Of a DNA stretch of 44,782 bases, positions 18,106 to 26,830 are shown piece after piece. Every line of letters begins with the position of its first letter. Position 1 is the stretch's first letter. The position numbers were made by a program, and so were the translations under genes. The DNA is from Deltaproteobacteria bacterium (GTDB taxonomy: Bacteria; Myxococcota_A; Polyangia; Polyangiales; JAFGIB01). Under the pieces are notes generated by a model. It had not been told where the DNA came from and ran no database searches. It saw only the letters and a program-made list of their open reading frames with translations. The stretch is from assembly GCA_016929805.1 (NCBI GenBank), contig JAFGIB010000403.1, positions 1 through 44,782 of the forward strand. Direction: 5' to 3'.

Positions 18106-19275
18106 ATGAACCCCCGCCGCAATAGAAGAGCAAAAAGGGCTTTCTTTGCTATTATGGCGTTATCATTACTCTCGTTTTTTTGGAGTAGCGCGCTGCTTCA
18201 TTATCGGGCGTTAGCCGTACTGCTTCGAAATGTAGCTCCGGAAGATCCGCCATGGTTCGTACGAATCGGCGGCTACGCGGTCGACGAACGGGAGAGGGAA
18301 TTCCATCCGCCGGCGGGCGTTCTAAGGGGGAAATTATACATTCCCCGCGATTGCGACCGTCCTCCGGGTCTGCTTCTTGTACACGGTATCCACCACCTCG
18401 GAATGAACGAGCCCCGTAGCAAGTCCTTCGCGCGCGCGCTCGCGTCCGCCGGCGTGCTCGTGCTGGCGCCTGAAATCCCCGAGCTGACGGATTACCGAGT
18501 TGTGACCTCGACGATCGGCGAAATTTCGGCTTGCGCGCGCTATCTAGCGGACATGACCGGGCGCACGGTTACGGGCGTCATCGGCATCAGCTTTGCCGGA
18601 GGACTTGCCCTTATGGCGGCGGCGGACCCGAAATGGCAACAATCGATCGGTTTTGTCGTGGCGGTCGGCGCTCACCACGACTTGACCAGGGTTGTACGCT
18701 ACTACGCCGGCGACCAGATCCGAGGACCCGAGGGACCGCCTTACAGCATACCGCCTCACCCCTACGGAGCGCGGGTCTTTCTCTATTCCTATTTAGATAG
18801 GCTATTTAGCGCTCAAGACCTGCCGCTCGCCCGCGACGTCTTTCGAACCTATCTACACGACGAACACCGTCTGGCGAGATCTCAAGCTCAAGAACTGAGC
18901 GCTGACGGAAAGCGGTTGATGCTTCAACTGCTCGACCAAAAAGATCACGAGACCTTGCGTCGCGTTTTGATGCCGCTATTGACCGCCCACGAGGACAATC
19001 TGAAGAGTGTCTCTCCTCGCGGTAAGCTCGCGAGGCTCAACGCTCAGGTATTATTGATCCATGGCGCGGATGACCCGATTGTGCCGGCCACGGAAACCCC
19101 CTGGCTCGCGCGCGAGATACCGCCCTACTTGCTGCGCCAAGCTCTCGTTTCCCCGGTTATCAGGCACGCCGAGATCGAACAAAAACCAGCCGCGACGGAA
19201 TACCTGAAATTGGTGCGCTTCATCGCGGAGCTTCTAGCTTTGACCTATAAAGAGCCGGCGGTTAAAAGAAGGTAA
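18106..19275 (+). CDS. Membrane-anchored alpha/beta hydrolase
   Basis: An esterase/lipase-like protein of about 389 residues from ATG 18106 (MNPRRNRRAKR). The open frame extends back to a TTG at 17998, but the upstream 36 codons look non-coding. A basic N-terminus and one hydrophobic helix (FFAIMALSLLSFFW) form a signal anchor. LLLVHGIHHLG is the oxyanion-hole region. GVIGISFAGG carries the nucleophile serine in a G-x-S-x-G motif, VLLIHGADDPIVP the acid aspartate, and VIRHAEIEQ probably the catalytic histidine. The substrate is unknown. It converges with the alcohol dehydrogenase gene 45 bases away. Confidence 0.82.
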   Translation: MNPRRNRRAKRAFFAIMALSLLSFFWSSALLHYRALAVLLRNVAPEDPPWFVRIGGYAVDEREREFHPPAGVLRGKLYIPRDCDRPPGLLLVHGIHHLGMNEPRSKSFARALASAGVLVLAPEIPELTDYRVVTSTIGEISACARYLADMTGRTVTGVIGISFAGGLALMAAADPKWQQSIGFVVAVGAHHDLTRVVRYYAGDQIRGPEGPPYSIPPHPYGARVFLYSYLDRLFSAQDLPLARDVFRTYLHDEHRLARSQAQELSADGKRLMLQLLDQKDHETLRRVLMPLLTAHEDNLKSVSPRGKLARLNAQVLLIHGADDPIVPATETPWLAREIPPYLLRQALVSPVIRHAEIEQKPAATEYLKLVRFIAELLALTYKEPAVKRR

Positions 19276-19277
19276 GC

Positions 19278-19293
19278 GGCCACGCGCGTGGTC
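19278..19293. terminator. Possible bidirectional hairpin between convergent genes
   Basis: GGCCACGCGCGTGGTC forms a 6-base-pair stem with one G-T pair around GCGC, three bases after the hydrolase stop and 27 bases before the end of the dehydrogenase gene. There is no T-tract on either strand, so an intrinsic terminator function is uncertain. Confidence 0.3.
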
Positions 19294-19320
19294 ACTCCGG
19301 CATGAAGTCTCGAAACGGGG

Positions 19321-20505
19321 TTAGTACGCGGCGCGCAGCATTCTTAACGCATCGTCGAAGTCCATCGCTTTCGGGTTAAACGCGATGGCTCCGTCGTTGA
19401 TCGCGACCTTAGCGATGCTTTCAAGCTTGTCTTCCGGAACCCCGGCGTCTTTCAGCCGCAGCGGTATTCCCGTGGCCTGCTCGAGCATGCTCGAAAGAGC
19501 GCGAACGGCGGCAATCGCTTCCAGCGCGCGATTCGCGGGCGGGATCTCGACGTAACGCTCTTCACCGACCAAGGGCAATAACAGCCCCGCGATATGCTCC
19601 GGTACCGCGTCGAGGTTATATTCCATACCATGGGGAAGCATGATCCCGTTGCCGATTCCGTGAGGAACGTGGCATACTCCCCCCAGGGCGTGAGCCAGCG
19701 CGTGAACGCATCCGACCATCGAATTAGAAAAAGCGATGCCGGCAAGAAGCGCCGCGTTCGCCATCGCGAGCCTGCTGTCTTTGTCTTTCCCGTTTTTCAG
19801 CACGTTTTGAATATTGTCTCTTATCAGGACGATCGCCGCGGTCGCGAAAGCGTCGCTGATCGGATTTTTCTGAGTTCCCATAAAGGCCTCGATCGCGTGA
19901 GTCAGAGCGTCCAAAGCCGTGGCCGCGGTAATTTTCGGCGGCATGGTTTCCGTCATTCTCGGATCGAGAATCGCCAACTTCGGCAACATATAGGGCGAGG
20001 TAAACTGCATCTTAGTTTGTTTTTCCGTGTTCATGATAACCGCCGCCGCGGTAACCTCGGAACCGGTCCCGGTCGTGGGAACCACGATAAACGGTTTCAT
20101 CGGTTTAGTCAGGCGGTTGTTACCCATGAATTCCAGGAGATCATTCGACCCCTCGGTCACCACGATATTGACCCCTTTTGCCGTATCGATCACCGAGCCG
20201 CCGCCGACGGCGATGATGGAATCGCAGCTTTTTTGCCGATAGATTTCCGCGATCTGGTTTACCACGAGGTGCGATGAATCGACCGGAATCGAATCGTAGA
20301 CCGCGCCGATGGTCACGTTAGACCCCGCGAAGGAATCGATGACGAGCTTCGTCAGCCCGGCTTTCGCCACTCCTTGATCGGTCAATATCAGGGGCCTGTT
20401 CGCACCGAGCTGACCGAGCTCGTAAGGGATATTCTCCAGGGCTTTGTTTCCAGAGGCTATCTTAACGGAGTTGTAGAATTCGTAATAGCTGGGCAGCATC
20501 TTCAC
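19321..20505 (-). CDS. Iron-containing alcohol dehydrogenase
   Basis: A 394-residue group-III (Fe-ADH) family oxidoreductase. The N-terminal half has GGGSVIDTAKG for NAD(P) binding and PTTGTGSEVTAAAV. The C-terminal half has HALAHALGGVCHVPHGIGN and LPHGMEYN with the metal-ligand histidines. Such enzymes interconvert alcohols and aldehydes in the cytoplasm; the substrate cannot be named. It begins 15 bases after the SCP2-like gene and is probably in an operon with it, which might point to a lipid or long-chain alcohol substrate. Confidence 0.92.
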   Translation of the reverse strand: MKMLPSYYEFYNSVKIASGNKALENIPYELGQLGANRPLILTDQGVAKAGLTKLVIDSFAGSNVTIGAVYDSIPVDSSHLVVNQIAEIYRQKSCDSIIAVGGGSVIDTAKGVNIVVTEGSNDLLEFMGNNRLTKPMKPFIVVPTTGTGSEVTAAAVIMNTEKQTKMQFTSPYMLPKLAILDPRMTETMPPKITAATALDALTHAIEAFMGTQKNPISDAFATAAIVLIRDNIQNVLKNGKDKDSRLAMANAALLAGIAFSNSMVGCVHALAHALGGVCHVPHGIGNGIMLPHGMEYNLDAVPEHIAGLLLPLVGEERYVEIPPANRALEAIAAVRALSSMLEQATGIPLRLKDAGVPEDKLESIAKVAINDGAIAFNPKAMDFDDALRMLRAAY

Positions 20506-20520
20506 TCCTTTTATTTCGTA

Positions 20521-21060
20521 TCAATTTCGTTGAAAGGCCCCGAGCAGGCAGTTTCCATAGAGTAAAATGCGATTTCGCAATATCAGCCACGAAAAGCTCG
20601 GCACGCGATTGATATAGTTTTTCGCGATAAAGCCGGGAAACAACAGGGCCTGGACGCGACTCATGACGCGAATCACCGCCAGGGTCTGACTCAAATCCCC
20701 CTTGACAAACTGCCGGTTGTGAGCGACCGCGTCTTGGGTCGACATCTGCCCGACCATCAACATAAAAGCGAACTCGGGGTTCTTAATACACATCTCCACA
20801 TCCGCGCGGACCTCCGCTTTTTGTCCCAGGTACCGCACCAGGCCGTCTTTCTTCTGAATCGCCATCCGAGGTCCGTTTATGACGGAAAAAAGAAAGGTAA
20901 AGGGATCGGGCCAATCGTCTATCTCCTGCTTGATCACGGGGTCGATTGCATACCCGGCTTGTATTCCCATTCCTAAAAAATATAAAGAGAGACCGGTTAC
21001 CCAATTTTTCGCCCTCTTCGTACCCGGTTCAATATCGGGATATCGATCACGTTCGATCAC
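20521..21060 (-). CDS. SCP2-like lipid-binding domain protein (putative)
   Basis: A 179-residue protein without a signal peptide. The stretch ADVEMCIKNPEFAFMLMVGQ followed by a spaced alanine pair, FVKGDLSQTLAVIRVMSR and LLFPGF resembles the sterol carrier protein 2 fold: a strand, NP and helix, then the KGD turn before the last helix. This is judged by eye and could be wrong. It is the first gene of a likely two-gene operon with the Fe-alcohol dehydrogenase. A role presenting hydrophobic substrates to that enzyme is an inference. Confidence 0.5.
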   Translation of the reverse strand: MIERDRYPDIEPGTKRAKNWVTGLSLYFLGMGIQAGYAIDPVIKQEIDDWPDPFTFLFSVINGPRMAIQKKDGLVRYLGQKAEVRADVEMCIKNPEFAFMLMVGQMSTQDAVAHNRQFVKGDLSQTLAVIRVMSRVQALLFPGFIAKNYINRVPSFSWLILRNRILLYGNCLLGAFQRN

Positions 21061-21457
21061 GACCAGCCTCCATAAATAAAAGCTCGCACGGCACCTGAAT
21101 CACACCTGTAGACGCGGTGGCTTATGCAATTATCAGCCAATCTTAATCACGGTCGAGGCAAAATAACATACATTATAGTGGCCGAAAACCATTTCCGGGC
21201 TGATCTATCCCTTTATTTTTTTAGATATTTCGCTACGCGTTGCTCGGGAAACACGGGATTCGAGTCGATCGGTTATCGGTTCGGGATTGTCTTGCACAGG
21301 GTGGGCGAAGTCGTTGTATTAACGGCGTTGTTGTAAAGCTGGTTTCGGTCCCGGTCGCGAAACGCGCGCTTGCGAACATGGGCTGAGGGTGCCCGACGCC
21401 GTCGGTAACGTATATCGGCGAGCGATGCGAGTTATATGTGGTAGTCTTGGACGAACC
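21061..21457. other. Divergent intergenic region
   Basis: This region separates the SCP2-like gene on the minus strand from the UbiB-like gene on the plus strand and must hold promoters for both. I see AT-rich patches around 21160-21230 but no -35/-10 pair that I would defend. No RNA gene or repeat was recognised. Confidence 0.4.
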
Positions 21458-22771
21458 ATGACCCACCAAGACCGACCCGCGACAAAAAGTAAAAGGTTCT
21501 TCAAGCTAGCGGGGATGACCGCATCGGTGGCCGGAGGCTATGCCCGAAGTCGCGTCAAGGGATTGTTCCTGTCAAAAGAGTCCGCTCGCGAGGAATTCGA
21601 ACGACACCTTCAGCAGGCTGGAACGCGGGTCACCAAGACATTGGGAGAGCTTAAAGGCGCCGTGATGAAGGTCGGTCAGATGGCCTCGGTCGCGGCCGAT
21701 ATTCTGCCTCCTGAAATCGCGAATGCGCTGAGCAAGCTTCAAAGACAGGCGCCGCCGATGGCTTTCGAGGTCATCGCCGAACAGATCAAAGCGGAATTCG
21801 GCGCCGGCCACGAGGCGCTATTTGCCCGGTTTGATCGAGAACCCTACGCTTCCGCTTCCATCGGACAGGTCCATCGGGCCAGGACGAACAGCGGCCGGGA
21901 GGTGATCTGTAAAATTCAGTACCCGGGCGTGGATGCCGCCGTTGACTCGGATCTCCGCCACCTCAAGATATTGTTACGAGCGAGCGGGCTGGCGCGAATC
22001 AATCGCAAGGCGATGAACGGGACCTTTGAGGAATTGCGCGAGCGGCTACACGAAGAGCTCGACTATTGCAATGAAGCGGATAACGTCCGAATGTTCGCCA
22101 AGTATCATAAAAAGCATCCGTTCGTGACTATTCCCAAGGTCGTCGGCGAACGTTCATCAAAGCGCGTTTTGACCTTGACTCTTGAGACCGGCGATTCCCT
22201 GGAAGAACTGGATAGAGCAAACTATTCCCAAAAAGAAAGAGACCGGTTAGGCAAAAACCTATGGACTCTGATGTCGGGCCAAATCTTCGAGCTCGGCGCG
22301 ATTCATGCCGACCCGAATCCCGCGAACTTCGCTTTCCGTCGTGACGGCCGTATCGTGATCTATGACTTCGGATGTATAAAAAAAATACCGCGTGAAATCG
22401 TCGATAGCTATAGCGACCTCATCGTAGCCAGCGTTTACGAGGACTACGAGGCCGTGGAAAACGCGGTTCGAAAACTGGGCATTCGCAACCTCGACGGCCC
22501 GCCGGTAGAGCACTCATACTACAAGGTGTGGCGAGACTGCATCGCCCTTCCCTTTCTGGCGAATCCCGAGTTCGATTTCGGTAAAGCCACGCTGCACCAA
22601 GAGGTCTTGAAGCTTCTACCGGGTACGCTGAAGTACCTCCCCTCTTTCCAACCCGCCAAGGACCTGATCTTCCTGAACCGAACCGTTGCCGGTCATTACG
22701 CCAACCTTCTGAAATTGAGAGCGCGCCTTCCTATATTATCCCTATTGAAGCAATACGTTTCGCATCTGTAA
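21458..22771 (+). CDS. ABC1/UbiB/AarF family atypical kinase
   Basis: About 437 residues from ATG 21458 (MTHQDRPATK); a GTG at 21389 and an ATG at 21425 lie in frame but add nothing conserved. The family hallmarks are present: the KxGQ motif in MKVGQMASVAADILPPE, the alanine-rich nucleotide loop YASASIGQVHRA, the VAIK-equivalent CKIQYPGV, the catalytic-loop equivalent GAIHADPNPANFAFR, and the DFG motif in IYDFGCIKKIP. Family members support isoprenoid quinone synthesis or lipid homeostasis. The gene is not next to ubi or men genes here, so its partner pathway is unknown. It converges with the receiver gene with an 8-base gap. Confidence 0.9.
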   Translation: MTHQDRPATKSKRFFKLAGMTASVAGGYARSRVKGLFLSKESAREEFERHLQQAGTRVTKTLGELKGAVMKVGQMASVAADILPPEIANALSKLQRQAPPMAFEVIAEQIKAEFGAGHEALFARFDREPYASASIGQVHRARTNSGREVICKIQYPGVDAAVDSDLRHLKILLRASGLARINRKAMNGTFEELRERLHEELDYCNEADNVRMFAKYHKKHPFVTIPKVVGERSSKRVLTLTLETGDSLEELDRANYSQKERDRLGKNLWTLMSGQIFELGAIHADPNPANFAFRRDGRIVIYDFGCIKKIPREIVDSYSDLIVASVYEDYEAVENAVRKLGIRNLDGPPVEHSYYKVWRDCIALPFLANPEFDFGKATLHQEVLKLLPGTLKYLPSFQPAKDLIFLNRTVAGHYANLLKLRARLPILSLLKQYVSHL

Positions 22772-22779
22772 GCGTCGTT

Positions 22780-23136
22780 CTAGATCGCGCGTCTCAGAAA
22801 ATCTTTCAGCTTGGACGAATCGTCGGACTTCGATAGAAACTCGGCCTTTAAGCTCAATGCTTGTTCCTCGATGTCAGTCGGGTCCAACCCGGTTAGCACC
22901 AGAACCGGAAGGTCGGCTTGCTTTTCTCGAATTTTTTCGAGAACCGTTAAACCCGATCCGTCCGGAAGCTTAACGTCCAAAACTACGGCGGCCAACTCTC
23001 GGTCAAGCGCCTTCAACGCGTCCCTCACCGTCGACACCGCCACGGTTTGTCCATAAGCCGAACAAAACCTTTCAAGCGCGCGAAGCATAAATTCGTCATC
23101 TTCTACGATTAGTATCTGCTTCTCCTCTGACGACAC
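22780..23136 (-). CDS. Stand-alone response regulator receiver domain
   Basis: A 118-residue CheY-like protein with no output domain. ILIVEDDEFML provides the acidic pair, VVLDVKLPDGSG the phospho-acceptor aspartate, VLVLTGLD the switch threonine, and FLSKSDD the conserved lysine. The start at 23136 fits the family. No histidine kinase lies in the window, so the partner is unknown. It probably signals through protein-protein contact. Confidence 0.9.
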   Translation of the reverse strand: MSSEEKQILIVEDDEFMLRALERFCSAYGQTVAVSTVRDALKALDRELAAVVLDVKLPDGSGLTVLEKIREKQADLPVLVLTGLDPTDIEEQALSLKAEFLSKSDDSSKLKDFLRRAI

Positions 23137-23631
23137 CCTGCCACCTATTTCTTATACATCCGGTCAACCCGGATGAAATGTTGTCCGCATTACAAAAAGA
23201 ATACCATACCGCTCAGTCGGTAAATATCAAAATGAATTGAAAAGCAGTTTCGAAACCGTTTTCTTCTGATTTCTAGTTGAACTTTTCGTGACGCAAAAGC
23301 GCTACTTCGCGTCAAACTCGACTTTTTCTACGATCTACGATAGATGAAGTACGTCTTGTCAGGAGCGATAAATAAGATCGAATTAACGACTTTTTTCATC
23401 GTAGCCGAACTCTAGGAGAGAATAGGCTCTGAAACCGATAGCATCCCCGCGATAGCCGTGCCGCGTGTAAGTTGAGAGATCAGCCGGCGCTGTAACGCTC
23501 GGACGGTGTAGAAATTCGACTTTCCGCGTCTTCAGCGGCCGAGAGAGCACGCTTTGTATTCGCGACGGGATATGAAAACGCCTTGGACCAAAAACCCGGC
23601 GAGGCGCCGAAGACGCGACGGCGATCGCGTG
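23137..23631. other. Intergenic region between gcvPB and the receiver gene
   Basis: There is no gene I can support in these 495 bases. A weak stem, GACGC (23291-23295) with GCGTC about 15 bases later, precedes a T-rich stretch on the plus strand, but the flanking genes run on the minus strand, so it is not a convincing terminator for them. The promoter of the receiver gene should lie at the left end. Confidence 0.4.
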
Positions 23632-25077
23632 CTAGTAGCGAATGTCCATCTCTCGAGCCGCCTTGGTTTCGTCAAGCCGCCCCACCGGAGTCGTTCGAGG
23701 CGCGGCGCGTAGCTCGGCCGGGTTGGTCTCGGCCTTTTCGGCGATCTTTCGCATTGCCGCGATAAATGCATCGAGCGTCTCTTTACTTTCGGTTTCAGTC
23801 GGCTCGATCATCAAAGCTTCCTTGACGATTAACGGAAAATATGCTGTCGGAGGATGAAAGCCTTCGTCGATTAAGGCCTTGGCGATATCTATCGCGCGTA
23901 TTTCGCGCTCCGTTTGTTTCTGGGCGGACAGAACGCATTCGTGCATACAGCCGTCGGGATAAGGAGCGTGGAAAAGATCTTTGAGCGAATGCAAGATATA
24001 GTTGGCGTTGAGCACCGCGTTGTCGCTGACGCGTCTCAGCCCTTGCGCCCCCAGCGTTAAAATATACGCGTACGCTCTTAGACATACCAAAAAGTTACCG
24101 TAAAACGGCGCGACGTATCCGATGGAATCCGGATAGTCGTATTCAAGCTTGTAGGTATTATCGTCTCTCTTCACGACTCTCGAGATCGGTAAGAACCTTT
24201 CGAGATTCTTTCTCACACCAACCGGACCGGCTCCGGGACCGCCGCCGCCGTGCGGCGTGGCGAAGGTCTTGTGCAAATTCACATGGACGATGTCAAAAAA
24301 AACGTCTCCCGGCCGAAACCGACCTAGCACCGCGTTGAGATTCGCGCCGTCATAATATAGAAGACAATCGTGTTTTTTTGCGAGTTTCGCGATTTCTTCG
24401 ATATTTGAGACAAAAATACCCAACGTATTCGGATTGGTCAGCATCAGCGCCGCGGTGTGCTCGCCCATAGCCGACTCGAGCGCCTGAAGGTCGATAAACC
24501 CGGTCTTTCGGTTGGTCGCGACTTCCCGTACGTGATACCCGGCGGTGGCGGCGCTCGAGGGATTGGTGCCGTGCGCCTCGTCCGGAATCAGCACCTCGGT
24601 CTTTCGGTTGTTCTTATATTTATGATAAGCGGCGACGATCAGCATCCCGGTCAGCTCTCCTTGCGCGCCCGCCATGGGATGCAAGGTAAAGGCATCCATA
24701 CCCGTGATCTCACACAGTAGTTTTTCCAATTCATAGATTACGGCTAAGGCGCCCTGAGTGAGTAGACCCGCGCCTCGAAGTTGGGGCAACAAGGGGTGAA
24801 GCGAAAAGAAACCCTTAAGATGAGCGATCTTTTCAAAGACCTTCGGGTTGTACTTCATGGTACAAGAGCCGAGGGGATAGAAATTGGTATCCACGCCGAA
24901 GTTCCGGCGCGAAAGCTCAGTAAAATGGCGAACGACGTCCAACTCCGAAAGCTCGCATAGCTGTAAAGCGCTCGACCGGCTGTATCGAGCCTCGATCGGC
25001 TCGGCCGGCGGAACATCGGACTTTGACAATCGCGCTCCCCGCCTTCCCGCCACGGTCTTTTCGAATATTATCGACAT
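23632..25077 (-). CDS. gcvPB: Glycine dehydrogenase (decarboxylating) subunit 2
   Basis: A 481-residue C-terminal half of the split P-protein. It uses pyridoxal phosphate to decarboxylate glycine and loads the aminomethyl group onto lipoyl-GcvH. DTNFYPLGSCTMKYNPK near the start and HPMAGAQGE are family signatures, and DIVHVNLHKTFATPHGGGGP carries the PLP lysine. The start overlaps the end of gcvPA by 10 bases (25068-25077), so the two subunits are translationally coupled. It is the last gene of the gcv operon. Confidence 0.96.
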   Translation of the reverse strand: MSIIFEKTVAGRRGARLSKSDVPPAEPIEARYSRSSALQLCELSELDVVRHFTELSRRNFGVDTNFYPLGSCTMKYNPKVFEKIAHLKGFFSLHPLLPQLRGAGLLTQGALAVIYELEKLLCEITGMDAFTLHPMAGAQGELTGMLIVAAYHKYKNNRKTEVLIPDEAHGTNPSSAATAGYHVREVATNRKTGFIDLQALESAMGEHTAALMLTNPNTLGIFVSNIEEIAKLAKKHDCLLYYDGANLNAVLGRFRPGDVFFDIVHVNLHKTFATPHGGGGPGAGPVGVRKNLERFLPISRVVKRDDNTYKLEYDYPDSIGYVAPFYGNFLVCLRAYAYILTLGAQGLRRVSDNAVLNANYILHSLKDLFHAPYPDGCMHECVLSAQKQTEREIRAIDIAKALIDEGFHPPTAYFPLIVKEALMIEPTETESKETLDAFIAAMRKIAEKAETNPAELRAAPRTTPVGRLDETKAAREMDIRY

Positions 25078-26405
25078 ATCACGCTCTCCAACGCTTCCGC
25101 GAACCAGCCGATCTCGTACTTCGTTCTCTTTTCGGTCAGCGCTACCAAAAGGTAATTATCCAGACCGGGATAATAACGGCCGAGGGGAAATCCCGCGGCA
25201 AATCCCTTTTCGATCATCAGATCGATACATTCGCTCGCCCCGAAAGGAAGGCGGATGGTGAATTCGTTAAATGTAGGACCTGACTCGATCACCTCGATAC
25301 CGGAAATCCGCTTCAGCCGTTGCTTGGCGTAGTGCGCCTTGTCCCGGCAGATCCTCGCTACCTGCTTGAGACCCTCGGTGCCTAAGAGGCTTAGATAGAT
25401 GTGAGCGCGAAGCGCGCATAAAGCCTGGTTGGTGCAGATGTTCGAGGTGGCTTTTTCGCGCCGGATATGTTGCTCGCGTGCCTGCAAGGTCAATACGAAT
25501 CCTTCTTGGCCGTGAACGTCGACCGTGCGGCCCGCGATTCTTCCGGGCATTTTTCGCACCAGACTCCTTCTCGCGGCCATGAATCCCAGATAAGGTCCTC
25601 CGAAGGAAACGGGAAGCCCCAAGGGCTGGCCTTCGCCGGTGGCGATGTCAAATCCCATTTCCCCCGGCGTTTTGATGATGGCGCACGCTATCGGATTGAC
25701 GGACTGAATCGCGAGAGCGCCTTTCTCATGGCAAAGCTTTACGATATCGCTTTGGTCGTCGATCACCCCAAAAAAATTGGGATTCTGCAACACCACCGCC
25801 GCGGTCGATCGATCGATTAGATCAGACAGCTTTTTACGTTCCATTCGGCGCGGTCCAACCTCGGTCTCGCTGAAATCGATCGCGAGATTCTTGGCGAAGG
25901 AATGGACCATTTTCCGGTGAATCGGGTTGACCCCGCCGTCCACCACGACCTTGCGGCGGCCGGTCGCCGCTATCGCCATCTGACAGGCTTCATACAGCGC
26001 GGTACCGCCGTCGTACACCGAAGCGTTTGATACGTCCATCTCCGTCAGCCGGCAGATATAGGTTTGATATTCGTATATCGCCTGCAACGTGCCCTGGGAC
26101 AACTCGGCTTGATAAGGCGTATAAGCGGTATAGAACTCGCTTCGACCCGCGATCGCGTCGACCGCCGCCGGAATGAAGTGATCGTAAAAACCCGCTCCCA
26201 GGAAAGTGACTAGGTCGGTATGGTTCCGTCCGGCGAGTTTTTCGAAATGCGCGAAGACCTCGAGCTCGGCCATGCCCTCCGGCAGGTCGAAGGATTTCGG
26301 CTTGAGCGACGCGGGAATCGCGCGAAAAAGATCTTCCATAGAGGAGACCCCGCAGCGTTCTAGCATCTCGGCTCTCTGTTTGTCCGTATTCGCGATATAG
26401 GTCAT
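25068..26405 (-). CDS. gcvPA: Glycine dehydrogenase (decarboxylating) subunit 1
   Basis: A 445-residue N-terminal half of the split P-protein, which forms the heterotetramer with GcvPB. FLGAGFYDHFIPAAVDAI, EFYTAYTPYQAELSQGTLQA and ASVYDGGTALYEA are family signatures. The start overlaps the gcvH stop by four bases. The split arrangement is common in Firmicutes, Thermotoga, deltaproteobacteria and related groups, in contrast to the single-chain GcvP of enterobacteria. Confidence 0.96.
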   Translation of the reverse strand: MTYIANTDKQRAEMLERCGVSSMEDLFRAIPASLKPKSFDLPEGMAELEVFAHFEKLAGRNHTDLVTFLGAGFYDHFIPAAVDAIAGRSEFYTAYTPYQAELSQGTLQAIYEYQTYICRLTEMDVSNASVYDGGTALYEACQMAIAATGRRKVVVDGGVNPIHRKMVHSFAKNLAIDFSETEVGPRRMERKKLSDLIDRSTAAVVLQNPNFFGVIDDQSDIVKLCHEKGALAIQSVNPIACAIIKTPGEMGFDIATGEGQPLGLPVSFGGPYLGFMAARRSLVRKMPGRIAGRTVDVHGQEGFVLTLQAREQHIRREKATSNICTNQALCALRAHIYLSLLGTEGLKQVARICRDKAHYAKQRLKRISGIEVIESGPTFNEFTIRLPFGASECIDLMIEKGFAAGFPLGRYYPGLDNYLLVALTEKRTKYEIGWFAEALESVICR

Positions 26406-26785
26406 GCCTCGGACTCCAAGAAAGCTTCGTACGCTGAGGCATTCAGCAAAGAGCTTAAGTGGTTTCTGTTATAGTCCTTCAACTTGAAGATCCATCCTTC
26501 CCCGTACGGATCGTGATTGATCTTTTCCGGCGCTCCCTCTAAGGAAGCGTTTACCTCGAAAACCTCCCCCGAAATCGGCGCGTAGATATCGCTCGCGGCT
26601 TTCACCGACTCTATGGTCGCGCACTCTTTACCCCTTTCGACCTCGACGTGTAACTGCGGAAGCTCTATAAATGTGATATCCCCGAGCGCTCGTTGAGCGT
26701 GGTCCGTGATACCGACAACGGCAAGCTCGCCCTCAATCCGAACCCATTCGTGAGTTTTCGTGTACAAGCATTCTTCTGATACCAT
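26402..26785 (-). CDS. gcvH: Glycine cleavage system H protein
   Basis: A 127-residue lipoyl carrier shuttling the aminomethyl group between GcvP, GcvT and lipoamide dehydrogenase. YTKTHEWVRIEGELAVVGIT opens the lipoyl fold, and the lipoylated lysine lies in IESVKAASDIYAP. PYGEGWIFKLK is the conserved C-terminal signature. It sits 45 bases after gcvT with a possible AGGAGAT ribosome binding site upstream of the start. Confidence 0.96.
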   Translation of the reverse strand: MVSEECLYTKTHEWVRIEGELAVVGITDHAQRALGDITFIELPQLHVEVERGKECATIESVKAASDIYAPISGEVFEVNASLEGAPEKINHDPYGEGWIFKLKDYNRNHLSSLLNASAYEAFLESEA

Positions 26786-26830
26786 TTTTTAGGATCTCCT
26801 TTTCGGTGCGCGATTCGCGTAAAATACCGG

